Part shown: positions 35,710 to 44,606 of the stretch, piece after piece
Layout: each line of letters opens with the position of its first letter
Position numbering within the stretch: position 1 is the stretch's first letter
Assembly: GCA_036844765.1 (NCBI GenBank)
Contig: DAIUFE010000005.1
Span: 9,092-73,091, forward strand
Origin: Thermocaproicibacter sp036844765
GTDB lineage: Bacteria > Bacillota > Clostridia > Oscillospirales > Acutalibacteraceae
Length of the DNA stretch: 64,000 bases
Reading direction: 5' to 3'
Translations under genes and position numbers: made by a program
Notes under the pieces: model-generated
Seen by the model: the letters and a program-made list of their open reading frames with translations, nothing else
Told to the model about the DNA's origin: nothing
The model's database searches: none

Positions 35710-37116
35710 TCAGGAGCAGAGGTCGAGGATCGCCTGGGTGAAAATCTCCGCGCCCGTCAGGAGCTCGCCGATCACCGCGTATTCGTCCGCGCCGTGCATG
35801 CGGTTGTCCGTCCCGGGCATCGCGCATCCGAACGCGACGCCGTTTTTCAGCCGGTGCACGTAGGTGCCCCCTCCGACCGCAAGGCAGCGCCCTTTGCGGC
35901 CCGAATACTGCTCGTAGCATTTCAGCAGGGTCCGGACGAACGGCGTGTCTTCCGGGACATGATGGGCGGGGGAGACCCCCGTGCCGTCCGGCGTAAGGCC
36001 GAGCGACTCCGCCTTTGCGCAGAACACGTTCTTCAGGTTGCCGTCGCCGGCGCAGACCGGCGTCCGCCCGTCGAAGTATCCTTTCAGGCCGGAAGGCCCG
36101 TACTCGAACAGATTCAGGCTCATGGTCAGCTCGCCGGAAACGTCGTCTTTCATCGCCACGCCGGCGGCTTTCCCCCGCCAGTCGCCGTGCGGGAAAAGCC
36201 GGCGGACGGCGCGGAGCCGGCGGAACCCTTCGGAATCCGCAAACGGAAGCCCGGCCAGCAGATCGATCAGCCCCGTCACGGCATTGTTGCCTTCGCCGGG
36301 GGTGGAAGCGTGCGCGCAGGTGCCGAGGGCTTTCAGGACGATTTTTCCGTCCTCCGCCCCGGCGGAGAAGCGGATCCCCGTTCTTGCTTCGGCCGCTTTC
36401 AGAAGGCCGGAGAGGTCCGGGACGGAAAGCCCTTCCGCCACGGCCTCGGCGGTATCCGGAACCATATTGCCCCTGACGCCGCCGCGGACGGAGAGGATCC
36501 GCGGCAGCCGCGCGCTCTCTTTCCAGGAAGCCCGGAACCAGGTGCTGTAGCGCCCTTTTTCGATATTGACCACGGGGAACTCCGCGTCCGGCGAGAACGT
36601 CATCGGCGCTTCCCGCTCCCGCTCGTAATAGTGCTTCAGATCGGCGCTGCCGGATTCCTCGTCGCTGCCGAGGACCAGCCGGACGCTTTTTTTGAGCGGA
36701 AAATGCAGATCGCGGGCCGCCCTCAGGGCGTACAGCGCGGCGACCGCCGGTCCCTTGTCGTCGGCGGCTCCCCTGCCGTACAGCCTGCCGTCTCGGACCG
36801 CCGGCTCGAACGGCCGCGTGACCGACCATCCGCCGCCCCCCGGAACGACGTCGAGGTGCGCGAGGATATCCAGCTGCCGGGGCAGGCCGTTCAGATCGAC
36901 CGCAACGGCGAAGCCGCCGTAGCCCCGCACCGGAAAGCCCATGCCCTGCGCGATGCGGCCGGCGGCCGCCAGCGCCTCCGCCGGGAACCTGCCGAACGGC
37001 ATGCCGGGCGCGGGCTCGCCCTTTTCGCTGGGAATGCGGATCAGCGTCCCGATATCGCGCAGCATCTCGTTCCTGTGCGCTTCAAAATATGCGATAATTT
37101 GCTTTTGACCGATCAT
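35710..37116 (-). CDS. Zinc dipeptidase, PepV/Sapep-like (M20 family)
   Basis: 468 residues. Metal-site motifs LAHLDVVPGG, RGAADDKGPAVAALYALR, GSDEESGSADLKHY and HASTPGEGNNAV place it in the M20 dipeptidase family; late GGGTYVHRL and AEDEYAV-type residues fit Sapep. It hydrolyses dipeptides in the cytoplasm. AAGGAG is 7 bases before the chosen ATG; a further ATG six codons earlier is less well placed. Third gene of a run with iadA and the M42 peptidase. Confidence 0.88.
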   Translation of the reverse strand: MIGQKQIIAYFEAHRNEMLRDIGTLIRIPSEKGEPAPGMPFGRFPAEALAAAGRIAQGMGFPVRGYGGFAVAVDLNGLPRQLDILAHLDVVPGGGGWSVTRPFEPAVRDGRLYGRGAADDKGPAVAALYALRAARDLHFPLKKSVRLVLGSDEESGSADLKHYYEREREAPMTFSPDAEFPVVNIEKGRYSTWFRASWKESARLPRILSVRGGVRGNMVPDTAEAVAEGLSVPDLSGLLKAAEARTGIRFSAGAEDGKIVLKALGTCAHASTPGEGNNAVTGLIDLLAGLPFADSEGFRRLRAVRRLFPHGDWRGKAAGVAMKDDVSGELTMSLNLFEYGPSGLKGYFDGRTPVCAGDGNLKNVFCAKAESLGLTPDGTGVSPAHHVPEDTPFVRTLLKCYEQYSGRKGRCLAVGGGTYVHRLKNGVAFGCAMPGTDNRMHGADEYAVIGELLTGAEIFTQAILDLCS

Positions 37117-37140
37117 TTCAAGGCTCCTTCGCACGGTGGG

Positions 37141-38232
37141 TCAGAATGAACGGATCACGCCGGCGTTCAGGGATTCGATCACCGCGCACGCCAGCTTCAC
37201 GGCGTTTTCGACGTCGGAAAACGACGCGATCCCGTAATGGGTGTGGATATAGCGGACCGGCAGGCCGACGACGACCGCCGGGACGCCGGCGTTGGAAAGA
37301 TGGATGGGGGCGCCGTCGGTGGCTCCGCCCTTCCGCACGGATTCCTGCACGGGAATCCCGAGCTTCTCCCCCAGGTTCAGGACATATCTCTGATAGCGGG
37401 GATTGGTGATCATGCGGGCGTCGATATGGCGGAGCATGGGGCCTTTTTTGATCGCCGTCTGCGTCAGGTACGGTTCGGTGAACGTATCGTCCGCGGGGCA
37501 GCCTTCAAAGACGATCGCGATGTCCGGGCGAACGGCGCGGCTGGTGACCTGCGCGCCGCGCGTGCCGACCTCCTCCTGCGCGGCGAAGGCGGCGACGACG
37601 TCCACGCCCAGCTCCTTTCCCCGCAGGGCTTTCAGGGTTTCCAGAATAGCCGCGCAGCCGAGGCGGCAGTCGAACGCCTTGCCGATCATCAGGTCCCGTT
37701 TTTCCAGATATTCAAACGCCGTGTCCGGCACCGCCGGCTCGCCGATCCGGATCCTGAAATCCCGGACCGCCTCTTCCCGGGAGGAAGCCCCCACGTCGAT
37801 CACCATGGACGAGACGTCGGCGGGTGCGCTGCGCTCCGCTTCGCTCATAAAATGCGGCGGCTTGGTCGCGATCACGCCCGGGACGTACTCCCCCTCCGCA
37901 TTGCGCACGCGCACCCTGTGGGCCGGGATATTGTTGGCGACCCATCCGCCCAGCGTGATGAACGCCAGCGTCCCGTTCGGCTTGACCGCCTGGACCATGA
38001 ACGAGACCTCGTCCGTGTGGGCGTCCAGCTGCACGACCGGGCGGCCGCCGCGGTTCCCGGCGCGCCGGAGGTACAGGTCGCGCAGGGAATCCTCCGAGAA
38101 CTCCCCCAGGCCCTCCCCGTATTTCCGGATCACCGCCAGAACCTCGTCCTCAAAGCCGGAAGCCCCGTTCGCATCGGAGATTTCCCGGATCAGCCGGATC
38201 GCATTTTCTTTTTTCAAAACCGGTTCCCCCAT
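37141..38232 (-). CDS. M42-family aminopeptidase
   Basis: 363 residues with dinuclear metal motifs: DAHTDEVSFMV, DCRLGCAAILE, AAQEEVGTRGA and HTHYGIASFSD. M42 members (PepA/FrvX type) form tetrahedral complexes that trim peptides. Start chosen at MGEPVLKKEN; the region just upstream was changed by the palindromic element at 38258, and the ribosome site (AGAAGAT) is weak. Between iadA and the PepV-like gene. Confidence 0.85.
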   Translation of the reverse strand: MGEPVLKKENAIRLIREISDANGASGFEDEVLAVIRKYGEGLGEFSEDSLRDLYLRRAGNRGGRPVVQLDAHTDEVSFMVQAVKPNGTLAFITLGGWVANNIPAHRVRVRNAEGEYVPGVIATKPPHFMSEAERSAPADVSSMVIDVGASSREEAVRDFRIRIGEPAVPDTAFEYLEKRDLMIGKAFDCRLGCAAILETLKALRGKELGVDVVAAFAAQEEVGTRGAQVTSRAVRPDIAIVFEGCPADDTFTEPYLTQTAIKKGPMLRHIDARMITNPRYQRYVLNLGEKLGIPVQESVRKGGATDGAPIHLSNAGVPAVVVGLPVRYIHTHYGIASFSDVENAVKLACAVIESLNAGVIRSF

Positions 38233-38257
38233 TTTATCTTCTATTTTGCGGAAGCTA

Positions 38258-38356
38258 CAGCAATTCCATTTCAATTTGCGAAAAATGAGGTGTTTTCCCC
38301 CCGCCTTCGGCGGGGGGAAAACACAAACCCACTTGCATAATCAACTGGAAATGCTG
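38258..38356. mobile_element. TA-flanked palindromic element (copy 4), overlapping the iadA 3' end
   Basis: 99 bp flanked by TA at 38256-38257 and 38357-38358. Ends CAGCAATTCCATTTC and ...CAACTGGAAATGCTG; centre CCCCCCGCC-TTC-GGCGGGGGG. The last few codons of iadA and its TGA stop lie inside the right end. It also sits 26 bases before the start of the M42 peptidase gene. Confidence 0.88.
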
Positions 38357-39486
38357 TATTGTTCAAACATGCCCTTTTTCAGAATGCGGCCGCGGTCCAT
38401 CATCACCGTTCCGCCGGCGACCACGGCGCTGAGGTCCAGCCGGTCGTCGAGAAGGTTCAGGTCGGCGTCGTACCCCGGGGCGAGGCGCCCTTTTCGGCGC
38501 GCGAGGCCGAGCGCCGCCGCAACCGTTGCCGTGACGGGGCGGATCGCCTGCGAAAGCGGCACGCCGTATTCCAGGACGAGCGACCGGATCGTCCGGTGCA
38601 TCGACGCGATCTGCCCGACGCCCATGCCGGTCAGCTCGCCGGCTTCGTTCCACTTCGGGATGCTCCCGTTGGAATCCGTGCTGAGCGTGACGCGGCCGGC
38701 GGGCGCACGGTCGAACGCTTCCTTCAGCATCCGGGCGGATTCCGTCCCGTCCTCCTCGGCGGTAAAATCGATGTACCCGCCCAGCTTCGCAAAGCGGACG
38801 GCGTCGTCGAAAACCCTGCCCACATGGGTGGGGCGGAACGTGGCGATCGGGATGTCCTCCGTTTTCAGGATGTCGAACAGCAGGCCGAGCCCGCGTTTTC
38901 CGCTGCCCACGTGCAGGTGGACGATCCCCGGCTTGCCGGAGAGGATGCCGCCGAGCCTCGCCTCCGACGCCAGCCGGATCAGGTCCCGTTCGGACATGTT
39001 GGAGGAGCGGTGATCCGCGATCGCGATCTTGACCCCGATGATCTCGCCGACGAACACGATGTCCTTTTTGACGGAGCCCGTGAGCGTCGGGGAAGGATAC
39101 TCGTACGCCCCCGTCAGGCAGTAAGCCGTGAGCCCCTCGCTTTTCAGGGCTTTCGTCTTCGCCACCAGATTCTCCACGCTGCGGGTGACGGAATCCGTCC
39201 CGAGCAGGCCCACCACCGTGGTCACGCCGCCGCGGATGCAGTCCGAAAGCTGAATTTCCGGAACGCGGCTGGCGAACCCGTTCTCCCCTCCTCCCCCGAG
39301 GACGTGGACGTGCTGGTCGATATAGCCGGGCACCGCCGTCCTTCCGTCCCCTTCCAGAATTTTCAGGCCGGGAAGCGCGGGCTCCAGCCGGCGACCGACC
39401 GCCTGTATTTTTCCGCCCGCGATGAAGACGTCCGAAACCTCCTTCGTCTTTTCCGGATCGATCCGTACGTTTTTGATCAGTAACAT
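38341..39486 (-). CDS. iadA: Isoaspartyl dipeptidase (beta-aspartyl dipeptidase)
   Basis: 381 residues of the amidohydrolase superfamily, with metal site DQHVHVLGGGGENGF, likely carbamylated lysine region SGKPGIVHLHVGSGKRG, and catalytic Asp in STDSNGSIPKWNE, which are IadA hallmarks. It splits isoaspartyl dipeptides from damaged proteins. The final residues (YSISS) and stop are encoded by the inverted repeat of a palindromic element, so the original C-terminus was altered slightly. Divergent from an RpiR-family regulator. Confidence 0.9.
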   Translation of the reverse strand: MLLIKNVRIDPEKTKEVSDVFIAGGKIQAVGRRLEPALPGLKILEGDGRTAVPGYIDQHVHVLGGGGENGFASRVPEIQLSDCIRGGVTTVVGLLGTDSVTRSVENLVAKTKALKSEGLTAYCLTGAYEYPSPTLTGSVKKDIVFVGEIIGVKIAIADHRSSNMSERDLIRLASEARLGGILSGKPGIVHLHVGSGKRGLGLLFDILKTEDIPIATFRPTHVGRVFDDAVRFAKLGGYIDFTAEEDGTESARMLKEAFDRAPAGRVTLSTDSNGSIPKWNEAGELTGMGVGQIASMHRTIRSLVLEYGVPLSQAIRPVTATVAAALGLARRKGRLAPGYDADLNLLDDRLDLSAVVAGGTVMMDRGRILKKGMFEQYSISS

Positions 39487-39581
39487 TCCTGCTCCAAACC
39501 GCCGCGCCGGTGAAGCGCGGCTTGATTCAAATAGCGCGCCGGCGCGGCGCGTGATTTCACCGGGATCCGGGCGCCGGTTTC

Positions 39582-39610
39582 TTCCATTCCGAAGGGATTT
39601 AAGGTATAAT
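39582..39610 (+). promoter_or_regulatory. Probable promoter of the second RpiR-family gene
   Basis: Perfect TATAAT at 39605-39610; the -35 (TTCCAT at 39582-39587) is weak, with a 17-base spacer. Confidence 0.5.
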
Positions 39611-39645
39611 TATCTCACGACAGCACGAAAGAAAGCGGGCGCACC

Positions 39646-40554
39646 ATGGAGGAGAATCCTTTTCAAAACATCAACAGGAACTACCAGAACCTCACGAGAA
39701 AGCAGAGGGAAATCCTGAATCTGCTGCTGTCCAATCCCGAAGGGGTATGCTATACGTCGCTCAACGAGCTGAGCAAACGTACCCATGTATCGGAAGTGAC
39801 GATTCTGCGGATGTGCAAGCGGCTCGGGTTTGAAAATTACGTGGAGCTCAGGCGGGCCTTCCGCGCGCACACCGAGCGCCTGGTGAAAAACTTTATGGAA
39901 ACCACCTATTTTTCGCTGGACCTTCCCCCCGCGGAGCGCGGCGACAAAGAGACCGTCCTGCAACAGATTCTGGAGAGCGCCCGCGCGCAGAGCGCGGAGT
40001 TTTTCGACGCGCTGCAGCCGCGGAAAATCCTAAAGACGGCCCGGCAGATCCTGCAGGCCGGGACAGTGCTGATCTGCGGCCAGGGCGTCTCGGCCCTGGC
40101 AGCCGATTACTTTTACCGGCGGCTGTCGCCGCTGGTCCCGAACGCCGTACCGGTGCGCCCCGAGGATATGGACAGCGTCCAGGCGAGCCTCGTCAAGCTG
40201 CGCCCCGGCGACCACGTGATCGCCATCTCGTTCCCGCGCTATTACACCGCGATGCGGAACATCGTTCAATTTGCGGAATACAAGGGCGCGGGCGTCACCG
40301 CCATCACCGACAGCCCGGAATCCCCCGTTGTCACCCCGAACAGCACCAACTACCTGTGCAACACGGCGACCAAAGTGTTTTACAACTCGTATTCCCTCCC
40401 GATCGAGCTGGTCAACCTGATCGCCTCCGGCGTGGTGCTGGAAATGGGGAAGGACTACGACCGCCTGGTGTCGTCCGCCCACGAGGTGATCCACTTCATC
40501 AACGAATCGGACGCCGGCGGGAATCCGCCGCCTTCCGAAAAAGCCGCTCCGTGA
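39646..40554 (+). CDS. RpiR-family transcriptional regulator (SIS domain)
   Basis: 302 residues: N-terminal helix-turn-helix (SLNELSKRTHVSEVTILRMCKRLGF) and a SIS domain (VLICGQGVSALAADYF; HVIAISFPRYYTAMRNIVQFAEYKGAGVTAITD). Divergent from iadA and convergent with the peptide-importer operon ending at 40565, so it may control peptide use. The ATG has little ribosome-site sequence (AAGAAAGCGGGC). Confidence 0.85.
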   Translation: MEENPFQNINRNYQNLTRKQREILNLLLSNPEGVCYTSLNELSKRTHVSEVTILRMCKRLGFENYVELRRAFRAHTERLVKNFMETTYFSLDLPPAERGDKETVLQQILESARAQSAEFFDALQPRKILKTARQILQAGTVLICGQGVSALAADYFYRRLSPLVPNAVPVRPEDMDSVQASLVKLRPGDHVIAISFPRYYTAMRNIVQFAEYKGAGVTAITDSPESPVVTPNSTNYLCNTATKVFYNSYSLPIELVNLIASGVVLEMGKDYDRLVSSAHEVIHFINESDAGGNPPPSEKAAP

Positions 40555-40564
40555 GCGTCCGCCG

Positions 40565-41533
40565 CTACGGCCCGCCGTACCGGTGGCAGGCCACCCAGTG
40601 CCCTTCCTCCGCCTGTCGGAACGCGGGGGCAGACCGTCTGCACCGGTCCGTCGCATACCGGCAGCGCGAGCAGAACTTGCAGCCGGGCGGGATATCGACC
40701 GGGTTGGGGACCGCGCCTTCCAGGACGATGCGGCTCCGCTTCTTTTCCGCCCTCGGGTCCGGAAGCGGAATCGCGGAAAGGAGCGCCTGCGTGTAGGGGT
40801 GAAGGGGCCTGTCGAACACGGCCCGGCTCGAAGCGAGCTCCACCAGGCTGCCCAGGTACATCACGCCGATGCGGCTGCTGATATATTGGACCATAGAGAT
40901 GTCGTGCGCGATAAAAAGGTACGTCAGCCCCAGCCGGTCCTGCAGGCGCCGGAGCAGGTTGACCACCTGCGCCTGGATCGAAACGTCCAGCGCGGAGATC
41001 GGCTCGTCCGCCACGATGAATTCCGGATGCGTGGCGAGGGCCCGCGCGATGCCGATCCTCTGCCGCTGGCCGCCCGAAAATTCGTGCGGGAAGCGGCCGG
41101 CATGCTCCTTCTGCAGGCCGACCATCTCCAGCAGCTTCACGACCGCGTCCTCCCGTTCCCCCCGGCTCAGGGAGGGATTCTGGGCGTCCATCCCCTCCGC
41201 GACGATGTCCACCACCTTCATGCGCGGGTCCAGCGACATATAGGGGTCCTGAAAGATCATCTGCATCCTGCGGCAGCATTCCCTCGTCTCCTCGCGGGAG
41301 AGCGGCCCGCTGATTTTTTTGCCGCCGTAGAAGATTTCTCCGCCCGTGGGCTGGTACAGCCGGACGATGGTCCTCCCGAGCGTCGATTTTCCGCAGCCGG
41401 ATTCCCCGACGAGGCCCAGCGTCTCCCCTTTGTAGATTTGAAAGGAGACGCCGTCCACCGCCTTCAGGGTCTGCTTTTTGCCGACCGCAAAATACTTTTT
41501 CAGATCTTTGACTTCCAGCAGGACCTCACTCAT
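40565..41533 (-). CDS. Oligopeptide ABC transporter ATP-binding protein (OppF type)
   Basis: 322 residues with Walker A GLVGESGCGKST, signature EFSGGQRQRI, Walker B FIVADEPISALD, H-loop AHDISMV, and C-terminal Cys motif CKFCSRCRYATDRC. Starts 8 bases inside the 3' end of the OppD-type gene. Last gene of the second peptide importer. Confidence 0.9.
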   Translation of the reverse strand: MSEVLLEVKDLKKYFAVGKKQTLKAVDGVSFQIYKGETLGLVGESGCGKSTLGRTIVRLYQPTGGEIFYGGKKISGPLSREETRECCRRMQMIFQDPYMSLDPRMKVVDIVAEGMDAQNPSLSRGEREDAVVKLLEMVGLQKEHAGRFPHEFSGGQRQRIGIARALATHPEFIVADEPISALDVSIQAQVVNLLRRLQDRLGLTYLFIAHDISMVQYISSRIGVMYLGSLVELASSRAVFDRPLHPYTQALLSAIPLPDPRAEKKRSRIVLEGAVPNPVDIPPGCKFCSRCRYATDRCRRSAPAFRQAEEGHWVACHRYGGP

Positions 41534-42527
41534 GGTTTCCCTCCTTTCCGGCCGCCCGCCGTGCCAGCGGGTGCTGCAGCCAGCACGCCGAGCGGTGCGT
41601 GGCGGTGATCCGCGTATCTTCCGGCGGGATCAGGCGGCAGACCTTCATCGCTTTTTCGCAGCGCGGCGCGAAGGGGCAGCCCTTCGGCGGATCGGTCAGG
41701 TCCGGCGGCGTGCCGGGGATGGCCTTCAGCTCGGCGGAACCGCCGTGGATTTTCGGGATGGAGGCGATCAGGCCCAGCGTGTAGGGATGCTGCGCCCCGT
41801 AGAAGATTTCCTCGACCGTGCCGCTTTCCACGATCTTTCCGCCGTACATCACGGCGACCTTGTCGGCAATGTTGGCGACCACGCCGAGATTGTGGGTGAT
41901 CAGGATGATCGAGGTGCTGATCCGGCTCTGAAGGGATTTCATGAGATCGAGGATCTGCGCCTGGATCGTGACGTCCAGGGCCGTGGTCGGCTCGTCGGCC
42001 ACAAGGACCTTCGGGTTGCAGGCGAGCGCCATGGCGATCACCACGCGCTGGCGCATGCCGCCCGAAAGCTGGTGCGGGTACTGGCTGAACCGCTTTTCGG
42101 GGTAAGAGATCCCCACCAGCCCCAAAAGCTCCAGCGTCCTCGCCTTCATGGCCGGCCGGCTCATCTTTTCGTGCTCCCGGAGGACCTCCATGATCTGCTT
42201 GCCGACGGTCATGGTCGGGTTCAGCGAAGTCATCGGGTCCTGGAAGATCATCGAGATTTCCGAGCCGTTCAGCCTGCGCATCCGGCGCTCGCTGCAGCGC
42301 GTGATGTCCCTGCCGTCCAGCACGATCTTTCCGGACTCGATGCGGCCGGTTTTCGGCAGCAGTTTCATGATTCCCTTGACCGTCATGCTTTTCCCGGAGC
42401 CGGATTCCCCGACGATCGCCAGCGTCTCCTTCGGCTCCAGCGAAAAGCTGACCCCGCGCACGGCCCTGACCGCATCGTCGTGCGTCCGCAGGCTGATCCG
42501 CAGGTCGCTGACTTCCAACAAGCTCAT
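41526..42527 (-). CDS. Oligopeptide ABC transporter ATP-binding protein (OppD type)
   Basis: 333 residues with Walker A AIVGESGSGKSM, signature QLSGGMRQRV, Walker B VLVADEPTTALD, C-terminal CPFAPRCEKAMKVC. The ATG before SLLEVSDL begins the conserved domain; the upstream open frame runs into a decayed palindromic element and is not likely coding. Confidence 0.9.
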   Translation of the reverse strand: MSLLEVSDLRISLRTHDDAVRAVRGVSFSLEPKETLAIVGESGSGKSMTVKGIMKLLPKTGRIESGKIVLDGRDITRCSERRMRRLNGSEISMIFQDPMTSLNPTMTVGKQIMEVLREHEKMSRPAMKARTLELLGLVGISYPEKRFSQYPHQLSGGMRQRVVIAMALACNPKVLVADEPTTALDVTIQAQILDLMKSLQSRISTSIILITHNLGVVANIADKVAVMYGGKIVESGTVEEIFYGAQHPYTLGLIASIPKIHGGSAELKAIPGTPPDLTDPPKGCPFAPRCEKAMKVCRLIPPEDTRITATHRSACWLQHPLARRAAGKEGNHE

Positions 42528-42549
42528 TTTCTGGCCCCATTTCTGAACG

Positions 42550-42648
42550 GCAGCGTTTCCGGTGAAGTTTCGGAATTCTTTATTGTTTCTCCCCCGTTCG
42601 GAGGCGGAGAAGAAGCTTTCCATTTTTTCAATCGCGGCTGAAACCGCT
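42550..42648. repeat. Decayed palindromic element (probable copy 5)
   Basis: About 99 bp between the OppC- and OppD-type genes. It has a CAGCGTTTCCGGTGAAG start, a CTCCC-CGTTCGGAGGCGGAG core and a GGCTGAAACCGCTT end, related to but more divergent than the other copies; a TA lies after the right end but not before the left end. Confidence 0.55.
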
Positions 42649-43572
42649 TTACGTGCGCATCTGCGGGTCGAACGCGTCGCGGAGACCGTCGCCCAGGATG
42701 CTGAAGCACACCATGATCAGAACGATGACGGCGGCGGGCACGAACAGCAGGAACACATGGCTGTTGATCACCTGGAAGCCGCTGTTGATCAGCACGCCCA
42801 GCGAAGCCTTCGGCTCCTGCAGGCCGATGCCGATGAAGCTGAGAAAGGCCTCCGTGAAAATGGCGGACGGGATGGTGAACATCGTGTTGATCACGATGAC
42901 GCCCATAGTGTTCGGGATCAGATGCCGGAGGATGATCCGCCGGTCCGGCGTGCCGAGCAGGCGGGCGGCCAGAACGAATTCCTGATTTTTCAGCTTCAGG
43001 ATCTCCGCGCGGACCAGCCTTGCCATATTGGCCCAGCCGGAAATGGACATCGCAATGATCAGCGTCCCGATGCCGGCGGGCATCACCATCATCAGCAGGA
43101 TTACGATGATGAGGTTCGGAATGCCGATCAGCACTTCGATCACGCGCTGCATGACGGCGTCCGCCATTCCGCCGAGCAGGGCGGAAACGGACCCGTACGT
43201 CACGCCGACCAGCAGGTCCAGCGCGGCGGCGACTACGGCGATCAGCAGGGAAATCCGCGTGCCGTACCACACCCGCGACCACTCGTCGCGGCCGAATTTG
43301 TCCGTGCCGAACCAGTGCACCGCGTTCGGCGGCTGAAAAATCGCCCCGTAATCCGTCGTGTAATAGTCGAACCGGGTGAACGACGGGCCCAGAAACGCGA
43401 GGACGACGAGCGCGAGGAGAAGGACCAGGGCGACGACCGCCCCTTTATTCCGCTTGAGCCGGATCCACGCGTCCTGAAAGCCGGACCGCGTCGGCCGCGC
43501 GATCTTTTCCCTCTCGCCGGCGCCCGCTTCGGCGGGGACGAACAGATCTTCCGTCAGCTCCATGCCCTGCAA
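42649..43572 (-). CDS. Oligopeptide ABC transporter permease (OppC type)
   Basis: 307 residues, one N-terminal plus five further membrane segments, with HWFGTDKFGRDEWSR and the loop AARLLGTPDR typical of OppC. The start is uncertain: a TTG at 43572 has AGGAG 9 bases upstream, while an ATG three codons later (43563) is also possible. Confidence 0.87.
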   Translation of the reverse strand: MQGMELTEDLFVPAEAGAGEREKIARPTRSGFQDAWIRLKRNKGAVVALVLLLALVVLAFLGPSFTRFDYYTTDYGAIFQPPNAVHWFGTDKFGRDEWSRVWYGTRISLLIAVVAAALDLLVGVTYGSVSALLGGMADAVMQRVIEVLIGIPNLIIVILLMMVMPAGIGTLIIAMSISGWANMARLVRAEILKLKNQEFVLAARLLGTPDRRIILRHLIPNTMGVIVINTMFTIPSAIFTEAFLSFIGIGLQEPKASLGVLINSGFQVINSHVFLLFVPAAVIVLIMVCFSILGDGLRDAFDPQMRT

Positions 43573-43578
43573 TCGCAA

Positions 43579-44514
43579 TCACTCCTTTGCCGGCGCGAGC
43601 CGGATTCTCGGGTCGATGACGCAGTAGAGGATATCGATGATCAGGATTACCACGACGTAAAACGCGCTGTAAAAAACCGTCAGCCCCAGAATCGTGGAAT
43701 AGTCGTTCGCCTTGATGGTGTCCACGAACAGGCTGCCGATGCCGGGGACGCCGTAAATGCTTTCCACGGCGAGGGAGCCCGTCAGAACGTTGACCGTGAT
43801 GGCGCCGAGAATGGTGATCACCGGCAGCAGGGAATTGCGCAGCGCGTGGCGCACGAGGATCTTCGCCGGGCTCAGGCCCTTTGCTTTCGCCGTCAGAATG
43901 TAATCCTGCTGCAGGACCGTCAGCATCTCCGTGCGCACGAACCGCGCGATCTGCGCGATCACGCCGAACGAAAGGGCGAGGGACGGCAGGATGGAGGAGG
44001 CGTAGCTTTCCCAGTAGGCGACCGGCAGAAGGCGCCATTTCAGCCCGAAGAAATACTGCAGCAGCGCCGCGACGACGAAGTTCGGCACGGAAATGCCCAG
44101 CACGGAGATCACCATCGTCAGGTAATCCAGCGGGGTGTTGTGGCGGTAGGCGGCCACGACACCGAGGATCAGGCCGACGGCCAGACCCGCCAGCACGGCC
44201 TGGATGCCCACCAGCGCGGAAGGGACGATCCGGGCCGCGAGGATGCCGGCGACCGGCTGGCCGGAATACAGCGTGGAGGTGCCGAAATCCCCCCGGAACA
44301 CATTGGCCAGATATTTGAAATACTGGATGTAAACCGGCTGATCCAGCCCGTAGGCGGCGTAAATCTGCCGCTGCTGCTCCGCGCTCAGTCTGCTGATCTT
44401 ATCCTCGTCGAACGGCGTCCCCGGAAGGCTGTGCATCAGGAAAAAGGTCGCGGTCATAATGACCAGAAGGGTCACCAGCAGGTAGACGATCCGCTTCAGA
44501 ATGTATTTTTTCAA
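43579..44514 (-). CDS. Oligopeptide ABC transporter permease (OppB type)
   Basis: 311 residues with six predicted membrane segments, TAKAKGLSPAKILVRH as the cytoplasmic loop. The start is TTG, preceded by GAAGGAGGGGG. Follows a hairpin after the binding-protein gene. Confidence 0.88.
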   Translation of the reverse strand: MKKYILKRIVYLLVTLLVIMTATFFLMHSLPGTPFDEDKISRLSAEQQRQIYAAYGLDQPVYIQYFKYLANVFRGDFGTSTLYSGQPVAGILAARIVPSALVGIQAVLAGLAVGLILGVVAAYRHNTPLDYLTMVISVLGISVPNFVVAALLQYFFGLKWRLLPVAYWESYASSILPSLALSFGVIAQIARFVRTEMLTVLQQDYILTAKAKGLSPAKILVRHALRNSLLPVITILGAITVNVLTGSLAVESIYGVPGIGSLFVDTIKANDYSTILGLTVFYSAFYVVVILIIDILYCVIDPRIRLAPAKE

Positions 44515-44555
44515 TTTGCCCCCTCCTTCGGAGCCCGGCGCGCCGCCTTGCAGAA

Positions 44556-44586
44556 GGATAGGCTGTTGCGGCGCAACAGCCTATCC
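44556..44586. terminator. Perfect hairpin between oppA- and oppB-type genes
   Basis: A 14-15 bp perfect inverted repeat (GGATAGGCTGTTGC...GCAACAGCCTATCC) with a tiny loop. There is no strong T-run on the minus strand, so it more likely sets unequal expression (binding protein above permeases) than acts as a full terminator. Confidence 0.65.
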
Positions 44587-44606
44587 CTCCGGTCGACCGC
44601 GCCGAT

